The notes beneath the pieces were generated by a model. That model was not told the origin of the DNA and did not search any database. It saw only the letters and a program-made list of their open reading frames with translations. A stretch of DNA of 64,000 nucleotides from Molossus alvarezi (lineage: Eukaryota; Chordata; Mammalia; Chiroptera; Molossidae), in contig CM073885.1 of the NCBI GenBank assembly GCA_037176705.1, forward strand, positions 215,524,290 through 215,588,289. The letters run 5' to 3'. Positions 1 to 11,050 of this stretch are shown here, piece by piece; positions within the stretch are counted from its first letter, which is position 1, and every line of letters begins with the position of its first letter. The position numbers and the translations under genes were made by a program.

Positions 1-403
1 GGGTCACCGGGGGAAAGGGGAAAACCTTGATATGCAGATCTGAATCGAAGCCCCAGAGAAGGCTGTTTTAAAAAATACATATATTTCTTGTTAGAAGTAG
101 CCTATGGAATGAAAGCAGTGCTGGTTATTTGCTCAGCAAAATGAACATAAATTAATTTGTTTACATCCTCATTTTTGTTGCACTATTATTTTACTTTAAC
201 TTGAGAGAGAGGGAGCGAGAGAGAGAGACCGAGAGCAAAACTCTAGAATGACCCTTAGGATGAGAAATGTCTTGCTTTAAAATTTTGATTATGTAGATTT
301 GTTTTTAAAAATGGCACACCTCTTCTAGTTAGCAAATTACAATGGTGTTTAAATTATTTGATATCCTTAATATTCATAAAATACAACTTTTTCCTAATAT
401 GAG
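1..403. other. no gene seen; AT-rich flank with GA-rich patch
   Basis: AT-rich sequence without a coding frame of note. A short GA-rich run at about 201-232 resembles the antisense tail of bat tRNA-derived SINEs. No SINE head is attached, so it may be a worn remnant or just simple sequence. Confidence 0.4.
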
Positions 404-640
404 TTTTTTATTTTTATTTATTATCTATTTATTTATTTAATTTATTTTTGTTATAGATGTTTCTCCTTTTTCCCCATTGAAACCCTCCTCCCGATCCCGC
501 CTCCCCCCAGCATTGTTGTCTATTTCCATTGGTTACGCATATATGCATATAAGTTCTGTGGTCTATCTCTTCCCTCCCCTCCTCCCCTGTCGCCCTCTTC
601 TGAGGTTTGTCAGAACCCTCCCTCATTGTTCCCTTGGGGG
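404..640 (-). mobile_element. L1 3' end, 5'-truncated, antisense
   Basis: The stretch opens with a T/TTTA-rich run (the reversed poly(A) tail), then 'gttatagatgtttctcctttttccccattga' and 'ttccattggttacgcatatatgcatataagttctgtgg'. The same blocks occur at 4340-4470 and 56695-56815, where they continue into L1 ORF2, so this is the 3' UTR of the same bat L1 family on the minus strand. Similarity fades near 640, which gives a copy of about 235 bp, typical of a heavily 5'-truncated insertion. No convincing target-site duplication was found. Confidence 0.85.
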
Positions 641-689
641 TTTATGAGAAAGAAAAGGACAGAACACGGTCCTGTGAGTGTTCAGCATT

Positions 690-860
690 GTGTTAGCTTC
701 TTTGTAAAAACCCTCTGTGTTAGTCTGTACCAGAGCCTTATGAGAAGTAGTGACCCCTGATGTACAGAGGGGAAGCTCAGAGAACTTGGGGAATTTGCTC
801 AAGGTAATTTGCTTCCTTATTGGTATGAATCAGACTCCGGTGTTTCCAAGACCAATGCTT
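690..860 (+). repeat. MIR SINE fragment
   Basis: The segment 'ccttatgagaagtag...tgtacagaggggaagctcagagaacttggggaatttgctcaaggt' follows the MIR core (usual form: tttacagatgaggaaactgaggc, then gttaagtaacttgcccaaggtca), much diverged. The trailing 'gaatcagactccggtgttt' is also MIR-like. Confidence 0.6.
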
Positions 861-984
861 CTTTTTCTATAGGATTAGATTTTGATATCACTTTGAAAAA
901 TGGTATCTTGGAGACAGCTCCTTTTATTAATCTTCCTACCTAAATGACATGACAATCTATACATATCCTGTATATGTCTCTATA

Positions 985-1437
985 ATAAAAAACTGCCACA
1001 AACTTAGTAGCTTTAAACAAGACAAACTTATTATATTTCACTTCTGGAGTTCAGAGGTCCAAAATTGGGTCTCCCTGGGCTAAAAGCAAGCTTGCATTTC
1101 TTTCTGGAGCCTGTAGGAGAGAATTGCTTTCTCGCCTTGCCCAGCTTTGAGAAGCTGCCCTCATTCCTGGCCTCATTCTTTCATCCTCAAAGTCAGCAAT
1201 GGCTGGCTAAGTCTTCCTCACATTGTATCCTTCTGACTTCTGCTTCTGTCCCTGCTGTGATTCCAGTGGGCCCAACGGAATAATCCAAGGTAATCTTCAC
1301 ATCTTGAGGTCAACTGATTAGGAAATGTAATTCTATCAGCCACCTTAATTCTCCTTTGCAGTGAAACTAAACATAGCCATAGGTTCAGGGGAGTAGGACA
1401 TGGATTTTTGGGGGACCATTATTCTGCTTACCATATG
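985..1437 (-). mobile_element. ancient MaLR (MLT1-like) LTR, antisense
   Basis: Recognisable in order: 'actgccacaaacttagtagctttaaacaa', 'cttctggagttcagaggtcc', 'ggcccaacggaataatccaaggtaatctt', 'acatcttgaggtcaactgatta' and the terminal 'ttttgggggaccattattctgcttacca'. This order matches the reverse complement of mammalian MaLR-type LTRs. It is strongly diverged, so the subfamily is not certain. A 72-residue open frame at 1065-1283 lies inside it and is not a gene. Confidence 0.6.
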
Positions 1438-1454
1438 CTATGCAGTCTTTTAAC

Positions 1455-1700
1455 AGAATAATACAGTAGTGAGAGACCCAGGATTTGAAGTCAGATTGCC
1501 AGATTCAAGCCCTAACCCACTGCTTTCTCACTGTGTGGCTAGGGGCAAGCCATTCTCTGTGCCTTGGCATCCTCATCTATAAGACAGGAATAAGAATTTG
1601 TGGTGGAGATTTAGATAAGTATGCAGAGTGCTCAGCATCTACCAACATGTAGCATATAGTAGATATCCAGTAAGTATTGGATATTATTTTCTTTACAAAG
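1455..1700 (-). repeat. MIR SINE, antisense
   Basis: Reads as MIR reversed: 'ctgtgtggctaggggcaagccattctctgtgccttggcatcctcatctataagacaggaataa', then 'catgtagcatatagtagatatccagtaagtattgg'. Both halves of the element are visible in the expected order. Confidence 0.75.
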
Positions 1701-2244
1701 CATTACATGCATTCATGGTACTTTGTGCTCCATGAAAGGTTTCACAGATTTTTTATTTTTAGCTTTCTTGCCACTCTATGACATTTAGTATTAACACATT
1801 TCTATTTTATTATGAAATTATTTTAAATCAAAGCTGCAAATGTAAAAAAAAAAACCCAAAACTTTTGGCTTAAAATGAAAAGAAATTTAGGAGGACATCT
1901 ACTATATTAATTACTTATCATAATCATTTAATTTTTGATATTTCTAAGTCTTTGTCTATACACATTCTGTAGTTATTTATAAGCTTCTGGAGAGTAGAGA
2001 CAATGTTTTTGTTCCTTCTAGAGGCACTGACTCGAGCTTAATTAGCTTACAATGATTGCACGTAAATGCCTGAAGGAATCCAAGAGGCTAAGATGGCTAG
2101 AGGTTTGGGCAGAGGCTGGGAAGTGGCCAGGCTTTTGCATTCTCTCACTCCTTTGGCTGCATTCAAAGTTCCCTAGTAGATCCCTTAACCTTGATGTATT
2201 TAAATCTTTTCAACTCAGTGAGGACATAGCAACTGACTAAGAGC

Positions 2245-2962
2245 TAACTCGATTAATTCAGTGAGTTGGCTTTAGCCATGTGCAAGGAACAGAAAACAGG
2301 TCTCAACCTGGCTAAAACAATGAGGTGTTTATCAGCTCATGTAACTGAGAAGTCACAGATGTTTGTCAAGCTGCAGGTAGGGCTGGAGCCAGTGGTTCAC
2401 TGATGCCATCACTTTGCCTCAATCTTTCTTTGTTTTCACTAGGACTGCCACAGCTTAAGGCTGGCCTCCCTAAGGTGGGGTTACTCACTAGGGGCTTCAT
2501 TCTTCCTCGCCTAGGAGACAGCACAACTCAGTAGCAGTCACAGATGAATAAAGAACTTTCTTTTTTCTTTTTATCCTCACCTGGGGACATTTTTTTATTT
2601 TTTGTTCAGATAGAGTGGGAGGGAAAGAGAGGAAGAGAGAGAGAGAGAAACAGCGATGTGAAAGGGACACATCGAGTGGCTGCCTCCCACATGACCCAAC
2701 CAGGGCCGGGGACAAACTGCAACCAAGTTACGTGCCCTTAGTGGGAACCAAACCTGGGTCTCTCTGGACTGCAGGCCAATGCTCTAACTGCTGAGCCAAA
2801 CTAGCCAGGGCAAGAACTGTCTTAGAAATCTCCAACAAACAGTCCTCCACATCTCATTGGCTGAGATGCAATCTCAACCTCTTGCATCATCACTGAACCA
2901 ATCGTAGTGGCCAAAGGAGAGCAAAGTGCTGATCAGCTTATGCCAATCAGAGTTCATCTGGC
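2245..2962. repeat. old interspersed mammalian repeat split by a SINE
   Basis: The left part ('aacctggctaaaacaatgaggtgtttatcagctcatgtaactgagaagtc') and right part ('catctcattggctgag', 'actgaaccaatcgtagtggccaaaggaga') resemble one widespread mammalian element in which 'attggctcacgtaactgaaaagtcc' is followed by 'aaccaatcactgtggcca'. The Ves SINE at 2561-2811 interrupts it, so the host repeat is older. I cannot name the family. Confidence 0.45.
2561..2811 (-). mobile_element. Ves SINE (tRNA-derived), antisense
   Basis: Read on the minus strand, the head runs from 2811 leftward with a pol III A-box-like 'TTTGGCTCAGCAGTTAGAGC'. The body holds the 'TCGATGTGTCCCTTTCACATCG' block, and the tail is at about 2567-2590 ('atcctcacctggggac' on the plus strand). 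Flanking 10-bp direct repeats AAGAACTTTC (2551-2560) and AAGAACTGTC (2812-2821) differ at one base and fit a target-site duplication. The 65- and 72-residue ORFs here are SINE sequence. Confidence 0.93.
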
Positions 2963-2965
2963 ATT

Positions 2966-3003
2966 GTGTGTGCGTGTGCATATGCGTGTGTGTGTATGTA
3001 TGT
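2966..3003. repeat. imperfect TG microsatellite
   Basis: 'tgtgtgtgcgtgtgcatatgcgtgtgtgtgtatgtatgt': an interrupted TG tract with CG and CA substitutions, as in an old repeat. Confidence 0.7.
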
Positions 3004-3299
3004 TCAGCTTTCCCATCAAATTTTATCCTAGATAAAATATAGGATAGACAAAGTACTCAAGCTGCATATGAGAGAGATGGATTCTGAGCAGCCAAACCCA
3101 GCAAATAATGAAAATAGCTCAGCATGTCTGGGAATGTAAAATAAACTCTTTTCCTAGGCAGTAAAATCTGGCTGAGTTGGGGTCCTGGTCTCTTATACCA
3201 TTATGAGCAGGTCTCGTTAATCATCCTTCTTGCTCATCATCTTGTTAACTTATGGAGCATTTCCTAAAGGTTTCAATGCAGATATTTGCTTTTAAAATA

Positions 3300-3445
3300 T
3301 TAAGTACTTCACTTATTAGTTTGGAAGGATTTATGAAACATCTACTCATGCCAGCTTCTCCTGTAAACACTGGGGATTCAGAAGTGAGCAAAATGCAGCC
3401 CAAACTTTAAGAGTCTTACCACCACATGGAGCCCATTAACTGCCA
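3300..3445 (-). repeat. L2 3' end, antisense
   Basis: 'gaaacatctactcatgccagcttctcctgtaaacactggggattcagaagtgagcaaaatgcag' reads as the reverse complement of the L2 3' terminus (antisense pattern: ttgagcacctactatgtgccaggc, then gctggggatacagcagtgaacaa). Confidence 0.6.
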
Positions 3446-4310
3446 CTTGAAACTTGGTTAGTTTCAAGGTTAATCCACCTCAGATTCTCAGTCTGAATGT
3501 CATTGGGTCAAGAAAGCTGAATCTTGGTATCTATACATGAGCATAAAGAACCTGCCCACTTATCCCAGAGGGACTCAAGTAGGTTGGATGAAAAGTGCAT
3601 AATCAGTAACAGAAATGGACACAACTTAAGTTTCTCACATTGAAGTTGTAAACCTTAGGGTGACTGAGAGGTGGGACAGAGCAATGGAGATTGGGAAGTA
3701 AAATGAACTGGTAGCCTGAAATGCATTTCATGGGGGCCTGTTGTGAACTGAACTGAAAGTGATTTGAAAACATATAGTTATATCACAGTTCATGACTTGT
3801 ATGGGAAGACTCTAGAGAGTCAAATATGTCAATTAAAATCCTATTTTCTCTTCAAGAAGTAGGCCCGTTGGGTCATCCTGAGGGCTTCACTGAGAATGAC
3901 CTTCACATTTTAACTGTGTTTTCTCTAAATGACACCTCCCTAGGGTAGAAGGTGAAGATCCCTTGGTGCATACAGCACTTGCTTAAGCAATGAATTGACT
4001 TCCTGCAGGTCAGTGCAGGAAATCCCACAGGATAAGGATCTAGGCTAGGGGCAAGGACTAGGGTCAAACCAGTGGCTTAAACTATATCTACCCATGTGGT
4101 TGCCATTCTCTCTCAGTTTTGTCATGTTTTAATGCTGGAAGGACACAGAAAACTTAAGTATATTGAAACACATTTAGTGTTATAATTAAATAACATTTCA
4201 AAGAAAAATAAGATGATCTACATTAATGGTATTTTAGCAATTATTATACATATGACAGTCATAATTATATTTTCTGTCAGTTATTCTAATTAGCATTACT
4301 TCGACATAGC
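3446..4310. other. unassigned non-coding stretch
   Basis: No open frame of note, no recognised repeat and no RNA gene. The sequence becomes very AT-rich after 4140, just before the L1 insertion site at 4311. Confidence 0.5.
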
Positions 4311-4549
4311 CAGACCAGTTTGTTTGTTTGTTTGTTTGTTTTTGTTACAGATGTTTCTCCTCTTTCCCTCATTGACACCTTCCCTCCCACCCTGCCCCGT
4401 CCCCAGCTGTGTTGTCCGTGTCCATTGGTTATGCATATATGCATATAAGTTCTGTGGTTTATCACTCCCTGCCCCCTTCTGGGGATTGTCAGTCTGTACC
4501 CTACTGTGGTGTCTCTGGGACTACCCTGTTCTTCAGACTGTTATGTTCA

Positions 4550-6020
4550 TTATATTCCACATATAAGTGAGATCATATGATATTTGTCTTTTTCTGCTTG
4601 ACTTGTTTTGCTTAGGATAATACTTTCCAGGTCCTTCTATTTCATCTCAAAGGATACTAGATCTTTCTTACAGCTGCATAGTACTCCATTGTGTATATGT
4701 ACCACTGCTTTTTTATCCATTCATCTACTGATGGACACTTGGGCTGTTTTCAGATCTTAGCTATTGTAAATAGTGCTGCTATGAATGTGGGGGTACATAT
4801 ATTCTTTCTGATTGGTGTTTCAGGCTTCTTAAGGTATATTCCTAGAAGTGGGATCAGTGGGTCAAATGGCAATTTAATTTTTAATTTTTTGAGGTAACAC
4901 TATATTGTTTTCCGTAGTGGCTGCACCAGTCTGCATTCCCACTAGCAGTGTACTAGAGTCCCGTTTTCTCCACACCCTCACCAACATTTGTCTGAAGATT
5001 TGTTGATGGCGGCCATTCTGAAGGTGTGAGGTGATACCTCATTGTTGTTGTAATTTGCATCTCTCTGATGATTAGTGATGTTGAGCATTTCTTCATATGT
5101 CTCTTGGCCATTTGTATGTCCTGTTTGGAGAGGTGTCTATTTAGTTCCTCTGCCCATTTCTTAATTGGGTTCTTTGTCTTTCTTTTGTTGAGTTGTATGA
5201 GTACTATATACATTTTGGAAATTAACCCCTTATCTGATGTATCATTGGCAATTATTCTCTCCAATACAGTGGGTTGCCTTTCCATTTTGATGATTGTTTC
5301 TTTTGCTGTGCAGAAGCTTTTGATGTAGTCCCATGTGTTCATTTTTTTCCTTTGTCTCTGTTGCCTTAGGTAATGTATCAGTGAAAATTCTGCTGTGTAT
5401 GATGTCTGAAATTTTGTTGCCTACATTTTCTTCTAGGATTTTTATGGATTCATGAATCACATTTAACTCTTTTATCCATTTTGAGTTTATTCTTGTGTAT
5501 GGTGTAAGTTGATGGTCTAGTTTCATTTTTTTTGCATGTAGCTGTCCAATTTTCCCAACATCATTTATTAAAGAGGCTGTCTTTACTCCACTGTATGCTC
5601 TTGCCACCTTTGTCAAATATTAATTGAGCATAATGTTTTGGGTCCATTTCTGGGTTCTCTGTTTTATTCCATTGATCTATGTGCCTGTTCTTGTGCCAGT
5701 ACCGGGCTGCTTTGATTACAGTAGCTTTGTAGCATAATCTGATATTTGGTATTGTGATCCCACCTTCTTTGACTTTCTTTTTCAAGATTGCTGTGGCTAT
5801 TCGAGGTCTTTTTTGGTTCCATATGAACTTTTGAAGTATTTGTTCTAGTTTTGTGAAGTATGTTGTTGGTATTTTGATGGGGATTGCATTGAATCTATAG
5901 ATTGCTTTGGGTAGTATGGACATTTTAATGATGTTAATTCTTCCAATCCATGAACAAAGTATGTGCTTCCACTTTTTTATATCTTCCTCAATTTATTTTT
6001 TTAATGACCTGTAGTTTTCT
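4550..6020 (-). pseudogene. L1 ORF2 pseudogene, 3' half (copy A)
   Basis: Broken reading frames match the C-terminal part of the L1 ORF2 reverse transcriptase protein. At 5561-5923 is the segment with '[20 protein letters not shown]' and '[20 protein letters not shown]'. At 5242-5616 come '[18 protein letters not shown]' and '[15 protein letters not shown]'. At 4953-5342 come '[19 protein letters not shown]' and '[20 protein letters not shown]'. Frame changes between these pieces show frameshifts. The endonuclease and the catalytic RT core with its FADD motif are absent because the element jumps to ORF1 at about 6021. It cannot make a working protein. Confidence 0.9.
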
Positions 6021-6021
6021 G

Positions 6022-6191
6022 CAAATATCTTTACTCATGGTGTTGATGTCTTTACTCATGCTGTTGAGCTTCCTCAAGATCATGACTCTTAACTCTACCT
6101 CTCATAACTTGCTTAACTGCATTTCATTTATCTTAATTTCAGTAGAGTTCTCTTGTTCTTTCATTTGGAATTTGTTTCTTTGTTTCACCAT
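6022..6191 (-). pseudogene. L1 ORF1 N-terminal fragment (copy A)
   Basis: The minus-strand ATG at 6191 begins 'MVKQRNKFQMKEQENST', closely matching the ORF1 start of copy B at 61640 ('MVKHRNKSQMKEQETST'). A stop follows after about 30 codons. The shared 'MILRKLNSMSKDI' motif appears just before the deletion join, where ORF2-type sequence ('[10 protein letters not shown]') takes over. Confidence 0.85.
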
Positions 6192-7193
6192 TTTGGCTAT
6201 CTCAGTGGGTTTTGGAGCCTGCCAAATTTTCCCTGTGGGTGTTGGTATTCTGCTGTTTGTTGCTCCCTCTGCTGGGTTTAATGAGTGTAGGCAGGACCCA
6301 TGTTAAACACCATTGCCAAGTCTTACTTTCCTGAGTAGATTTGCAAGCCCAGGAAGGGTTCAGTTATCCTCTAGCTTTTTGCCTGGAGGCTATTAGTCTC
6401 AGTTACCAGGGCCTTGGAATGTAGTTCTGCGTTAGAGGATTTCCAGAGGATGGAACAGATGCTGGTTGTTAATGAGCCTCAATTTGCATTTCTTTGGCTC
6501 ACCTGAATGTGGCTGAATCTCTGAGGGAGGGGCCGCTACTTTTCCCCACAGCTCTGGGAAGGAGCAAGCTGACCACCGTCTTTTGTGACTGAGATTCAGC
6601 AAAAACTCTGGGCACCCTCCAAATCCTGGGTGTCCTCACAGAGTTCCAGTCAGTCCACCCTTCCTCTGCTGGAGCCCAAGGTGAGGGGCTGTAGCCAATC
6701 TAGTGCTCTGTCCCAGCTCTCTTTGCTGTGGAGCCCACCTGGGGTTTTAACCCTGAAGGTGCAGCTCACAGCTAAGTCTGCTGCTGTCAGTGGGCTCCCA
6801 GCCCACCACCTTCTTGCACTTCCACAGATCCTACCAGTGTCCCTGGTTATATGGTCTTTTCCTGCTGCTTTTCTGTTGCTTTTTTCTGATGATTTGTCTT
6901 TATTTTAGTTGTAATTCCAGTTTAGTCCTGGGAAATCATCTGTGTAGCTTCCATTCACTTCACTGCCATTTCTTCTCTCCTAGAATTAAAGTAGTTTTGA
7001 TGTTAGTTTTCATATGTACTATGAAGCTGTATTTACTTCATTTAGCATATCTGTAGCTTTTGAGCACCCCAGCCACTGGGGACCCCCTGCCTTGGGTGTT
7101 ATCAGCACTGCAGCTGCTGCTGCTTGGGTATTGCTCCTGCTCACTCTCTGGGGCCGCCTCCATGTGCTGCTCTCTCCTGCAGTACACAAAGTG
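6192..7193 (-). promoter_or_regulatory. L1 5' UTR (copy A)
   Basis: About 1 kb upstream of the ORF1 start. The proximal 150 bp (6192-6340) align with copy B upstream of its own ORF1 start, sharing 'ttttggctat', 'ccctgtgggtgtt', 'ttctgctgtttgt' and 'aaacaccattgccaagtcttactttcctg'. The rest is richer in GC than its surroundings and of a length usual for an L1 internal promoter region. The far end is set only by the 11-bp duplication at 7194. No activity can be inferred from sequence. Confidence 0.55.
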
Positions 7194-7204
7194 CAGACCA
7201 GTTT

Positions 7205-7930
7205 TGAGTTTTCCCTTTGCTTTGCTAGTTTTTCAGTATCCATAAATAGTGTTAAGGCTTGTTGGGATCCCTGAAGAAGGCTCATTAAATAAAACCTTCT
7301 GTCCTGCCTGAGGGCTAAGAAAGGTCAGAAGTAAGACAACAGAGTTAAAGACAACAGAGTTCAAATACTACCTTTTGTACTCATAAAGTCTCAGTTGGAG
7401 GATATAGTTAATCATACTTTCCCACCCAGTTATTGGCTAGCTGGACCAAGTTTGACTCTCTTGAGTAGGGTAGGGGTTAGGGAGAGAAGATAGCAGGGAT
7501 GACTTAGGTCTGCCCTTGAGGAACACAAAAGAACCAAGAGGTAAAAGGGAAGAGCTGAGCTGAGCATGTCCAGTTGATTCTTCTAAATTTATCCATCGGA
7601 TATTTCACTCCTAGAGAGAGGTCATAAATATTACACTAAATGAGCTCCCTTCCTCAAGCATAGAGAAGTGTTTCCTTTAACTGTATAAACAATTTTTCTA
7701 GATGTTTTATACAGTTTAGTTTTCTATTTATGTACTAACTCAACTATACTGTCCCCCAAAGACAAGATCTTGAATGGAAAACAACAGCACTTCCTTTATT
7801 TTCAATCATTCTCTCTTCTACACTGTTCTTCCTTCCCTCCTCCTTAAAGACTAAATCTGGTCCCTGGGCTTAGGCTCCTTGAGGTTCTATACTGTATTTA
7901 TTTATATTATTTAATTATATTAGACATAAT
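7205..7930. other. unassigned non-coding stretch
   Basis: No recognised repeat and no convincing coding frame. If the duplication ending at 7204 is not the true L1 boundary, the first 80-100 bp here may still be L1 5' UTR. Confidence 0.45.
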
Positions 7931-8145
7931 CCTTACCCGAGGATATGTTTATTAATTTTAGAGAGAGAGGAAGGGAGAGAGAGAAACATTGATGTGAGAG
8001 AGAAACATTAGTTGGTTTTCTCCCATATGTGCCCCGACCAGGGATTAAACCTATAACCCAGCTATGTGCCCCGACTGGGAATCAACACCTGCAACCTTTT
8101 GGTGTATGGGATGATGCTCCAACAACCAAGCTACCTGGCCAGGGC
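7931..8145 (-). mobile_element. tRNA-derived bat SINE, second subfamily, antisense
   Basis: On the minus strand it opens 'GCCCTGGCCAGGTAGCTTGGTTG', continues with 'GGTTGCAGGTGTTGATTCCC' (B-box region) and 'TCGGGGCACATAGCTGGGTTATAGG', then the CATCAATG block and the 'TCCTCGGGTAAGGAT' tail. The two 'ccccgac(c/t)' blocks, at 8032 and 8068, show the layout with two variants of the B-box-like segment. More diverged than the Ves copies at 23.9 and 54.2 kb. Confidence 0.8.
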
Positions 8146-8164
8146 TAGATGCCATATTTAATCC

Positions 8165-8385
8165 TACTCAGTAGGTCCGTCCATAGCTTGTCATGTGGCA
8201 GTCATTTTATATGCATTTCCCATTTAATCAAACCTTGGAAATAGTACTTATTCTCATTTCTAGATGCAGAAACTGTTTCTCAGAATAGGTTATTCATCCA
8301 AGGCTAAAGAGAGAGTAAGTCATGAAAATAGGATTCAAACCTGTGTCCCTTCACTCTAAAGCCTATAATGAGGTCTTGACTGAGA
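8165..8385 (+). repeat. MIR SINE
   Basis: 'tcatttctagatgcagaaactgtttctcagaataggttattcatccaaggctaaagagagagtaagtcatg', followed by 'ggattcaaacctgtgtcc' and 'cactctaaagcc', matches the MIR core and 3' part. Confidence 0.7.
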
Positions 8386-8741
8386 GAAGCTGATGATCCC
8401 AAGCACTATTTCTCCAGTCTTGGCAGGAGCGAAGAATGTTTGAATCAGAGATGAAATGTAGCTACCCTGACCTATCAAATGAGCAAGTTCACATAGATCA
8501 TTGATAGAACTGGGTGTGGGAAAGAGCATAGCTGGACACTGAACTCTCTGAAAGGTAAAGGGGAAGGTAAGAGAGAAGTTAAAGCTGGACAGGGTGCATG
8601 GTCACTTTTTCTAGCTTTCCCTGCACACAGTAGGATATGGATTTGGGAAAGGCTTGGTTTAACTTTGGGTGAGGAGTCCTGGGGCAGAGTGTGTAACACT
8701 CTGAGATGGTCAGGTGTGTAAACAATTGAGTTGAGTAGTTT

Positions 8742-8964
8742 CTTAAAAAACAAACAAAAATGTTTTATTGATTTGAGAGAGAGGGAGAGGGAGTGGGGAG
8801 AGAGAGAGAGAGAGAAAGAGAGACAATTGATCGTCTCTTGTTTGTACGGGGACCAGGGAGCGAACCTGAAACCTGGGTATGTGCCCTGACTGGAAATTGA
8901 ACTGGTGACCTTTCTTCCGGTGCACAGGATGATGCTCAGCCAACTGAGCAACACTGGCCAGGGC
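8742..8964 (-). mobile_element. tRNA-derived bat SINE, antisense, with TSD
   Basis: The minus-strand head at 8964 reads 'GCCCTGGCCAGTGTTGCTCAGTTGG', then 'GGTCACCAGTTCAATTTCC', with a CT-rich body and an A-rich tail next to 8742-8765. Direct repeats GAGTTGAGTAGTTT (8728-8741) and GAGTTGAGTTGTTT (8965-8978) differ at one base and define the insertion. ORFs of 170 and 159 residues run across it on the minus strand but have no other support. Confidence 0.9.
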
Positions 8965-8978
8965 GAGTTGAGTTGTTT

Positions 8979-10545
8979 TTTGACCTACTGTTCTCAGACA
9001 GTAAGTAGGCAACTGTTGGACCACAAAAGCCTGCTCTCTTCTGGGACATCTCTTCCCTTTTCTTCTCCCTTCCCCCAGCCCAGGAAGCTGGTAGGAGTGG
9101 AGTGCATGGCAACCTGCAATGCAAAGAAGCCTTATACCTCCAGGGTCAAAAAAGTTTTCTCTGTTGATGAAGAGAAAGAATAGAAAGTGTGGATTCTGTT
9201 TTTCTTTCTTGGGGAGGGGGCAGCTGTGCCCACATGCCCATTTCTGAGGATCCATGGCTTCTGGTCATCTTTTTTTCTAGATCAGAATATTTTCCTTCAC
9301 TTTCTTTTTGGTGGATAATGTTAAAAACCTTGTCCTACCCTCTTCTCTGGGAGTGCTGTGTGTGCCTCCCCTTACCCCCAACCCATTAATCTGTTAAGAC
9401 AACCAGTCATTCGAATTCCATCTACAGTGCACTAGAAATAGTCATCAGATTGTGCTATGTATACAGCAGTTTGCTTCTTTAATTCAAGAGCAACTTGCAA
9501 GTGTTATACCTCAGGGATAGTGTGCTGTTAGGTTTATAATGACTATTTTTCTTCTTCCCCACTTATCTGGGTATTTGATAAGAACAATAAGCATCTCACC
9601 TAGAACTATGGGCAAAACCCCAAGCCTGTGGGGGTGTGAATGAATAAATATTTGGCTGAGCCTTGTGGGATCTAAGTAGTGATTTATTGGCATATTATCT
9701 GGTATGGGTCTGAGTTATATCATGAAACCTTTAATTGCAGAGTGTTGGCAAAAAGAGATTTTAGAGCATTATTAATAATGATTCTGAAATACTTAGGATT
9801 TCCTGTAGCCGGTTGTCATGTGGCCAGATCTCTGGTCTGTTGGTAATTCCAACTGGCCTTGTAGATTTACTCATTTGTTATTTTAAAAATAAAAAATAAA
9901 ATAAAGCAATAGAAGTCCATTTACCTCATTTCTACACTGCTCAAGGAGACTACACAATAAGTTCTTGACTTGATTTTAAATTCTATTAATAAATGTGAAA
10001 AAGGAAAAGAAAACTATGTTCGATTGATTTCCCTTGCTCTGCATTTTTTTACAAACTCAAAACTGACTAGATTCTATTCCATTAATTTCTTTCTTGGGTG
10101 GGGTGATGAGGGAGTCCATCAGTCATTTATTTAAAATTGCATCTTTGAGATCTATACATTGTTCATGGAGTTCTTATGAGTTGTCTTTAAACTGATTCCC
10201 AAGCAAGGACTCATGTAACGACTTAATAGAAATGTGTAACCATGTGTTGTTGAGCTTGGCAGGACCACTGAAACAGTGCTCCTATGTTATGTACACCGTA
10301 TTTATTATATGGCACCTTAGTGCCATATCATAGATTGAATGGGCAAGGTGGTTCTGATGAAGAACACATAGATTGTTAAAGTTAGCTAGGGATAGAAAAA
10401 CTTGGTTTATGTTTAGCTTGAAGTTTTTCTATTACCAAAAAGTGGTTTGACTCAGTTTTCTTTGTGTAATTGCAAAGAGTTGTTTGTGGTGAGGAAAAAT
10501 TGGGGGAAATCCTTGAACTTACCAGAAGTCCCTTCATCACCTTTT
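8979..10545. other. unassigned non-coding stretch
   Basis: Ordinary AT-rich sequence without recognised repeats, RNA genes or exon-like blocks. Confidence 0.5.
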
Positions 10546-11050
10546 CTACTAATAATAGCTCATATTTCTTGAGAGCTAACTATGGGCTAGCCCATGTGCT
10601 AAATGCAACAACACACTGGTAAATGTTAAAACAATCAGCTCTCAAAACCAAAACCAAAACCACCTCCACCCCCAAAACCAGTTCTAAGTTGTAACATCTG
10701 CCGATTTCTGTGGTCTAAACTCTCCCACAATAGCCAATTGCAAGCCATGAATGTGATATAATTGAAGGAGCAGTCGGGAAGAGATGCTACCGAGAGGCTC
10801 TTGTGAGTTTATAGGAATCAACCCCAATGCACCACAGGCTAAAAGTTTTGTATGTACTAAACTCTCACACCAGTTTTATGATTTAGATACTGTAACATGG
10901 AACAGTTTCATTTGAAAGATGAGAACATTGAAGCACCAGGAGGTGCATTACCTTACTCTTGTTATGTATCTAGTCAGTTGACTGTTAGGATGTGCACATG
11001 GTAATCTTGTTCCTGAGCTGATGCTCTTAACCACAAGGCCATATTACCTG
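10546..11050 (+). repeat. MIR SINE, two parts separated by about 200 bp
   Basis: The left part (10546-10625) has 'ttcttgagagctaactatgggctagcccatgtgctaaatgc'. The right part (10850-11050) has 'tttgaaagatgagaacattgaagcaccaggaggtgcattacc' and 'ctgatgctcttaaccacaaggcca'. Both are in sense order, so they look like one element spread out by intervening sequence. Confidence 0.6.

Larger units (their letters stand above)
4322..7193 (-). mobile_element. L1 copy A, antisense, with internal deletion
   Basis: On the minus strand the order is 5' UTR (about 7193-6192), ORF1 start (6191), a short ORF1 N-terminal part, an abrupt join at about 6021 into the 3' half of ORF2, ORF2 stop (4550), 3' UTR, and a tail made of (AAAC)n seen as (GTTT)n at 4319-4340. 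CAGACCAGTTT occurs at 4311-4321 and again at 7194-7204, an 11-bp candidate target-site duplication that would set the element at about 2.87 kb. The 5' boundary depends on that duplication and is less certain than the 3' boundary. Confidence 0.85.

Noticed and set aside
404..640. Target-site duplication TATGAG around the first L1 stub
   Set aside because: Only six bases match and the implied cut site does not resemble the L1 endonuclease preference.
8475..9255. Minus-strand ORFs of 159 and 170 residues
   Set aside because: Both run through the SINE at 8742-8964 and its CT-rich tract; nothing outside the SINE looks coding.
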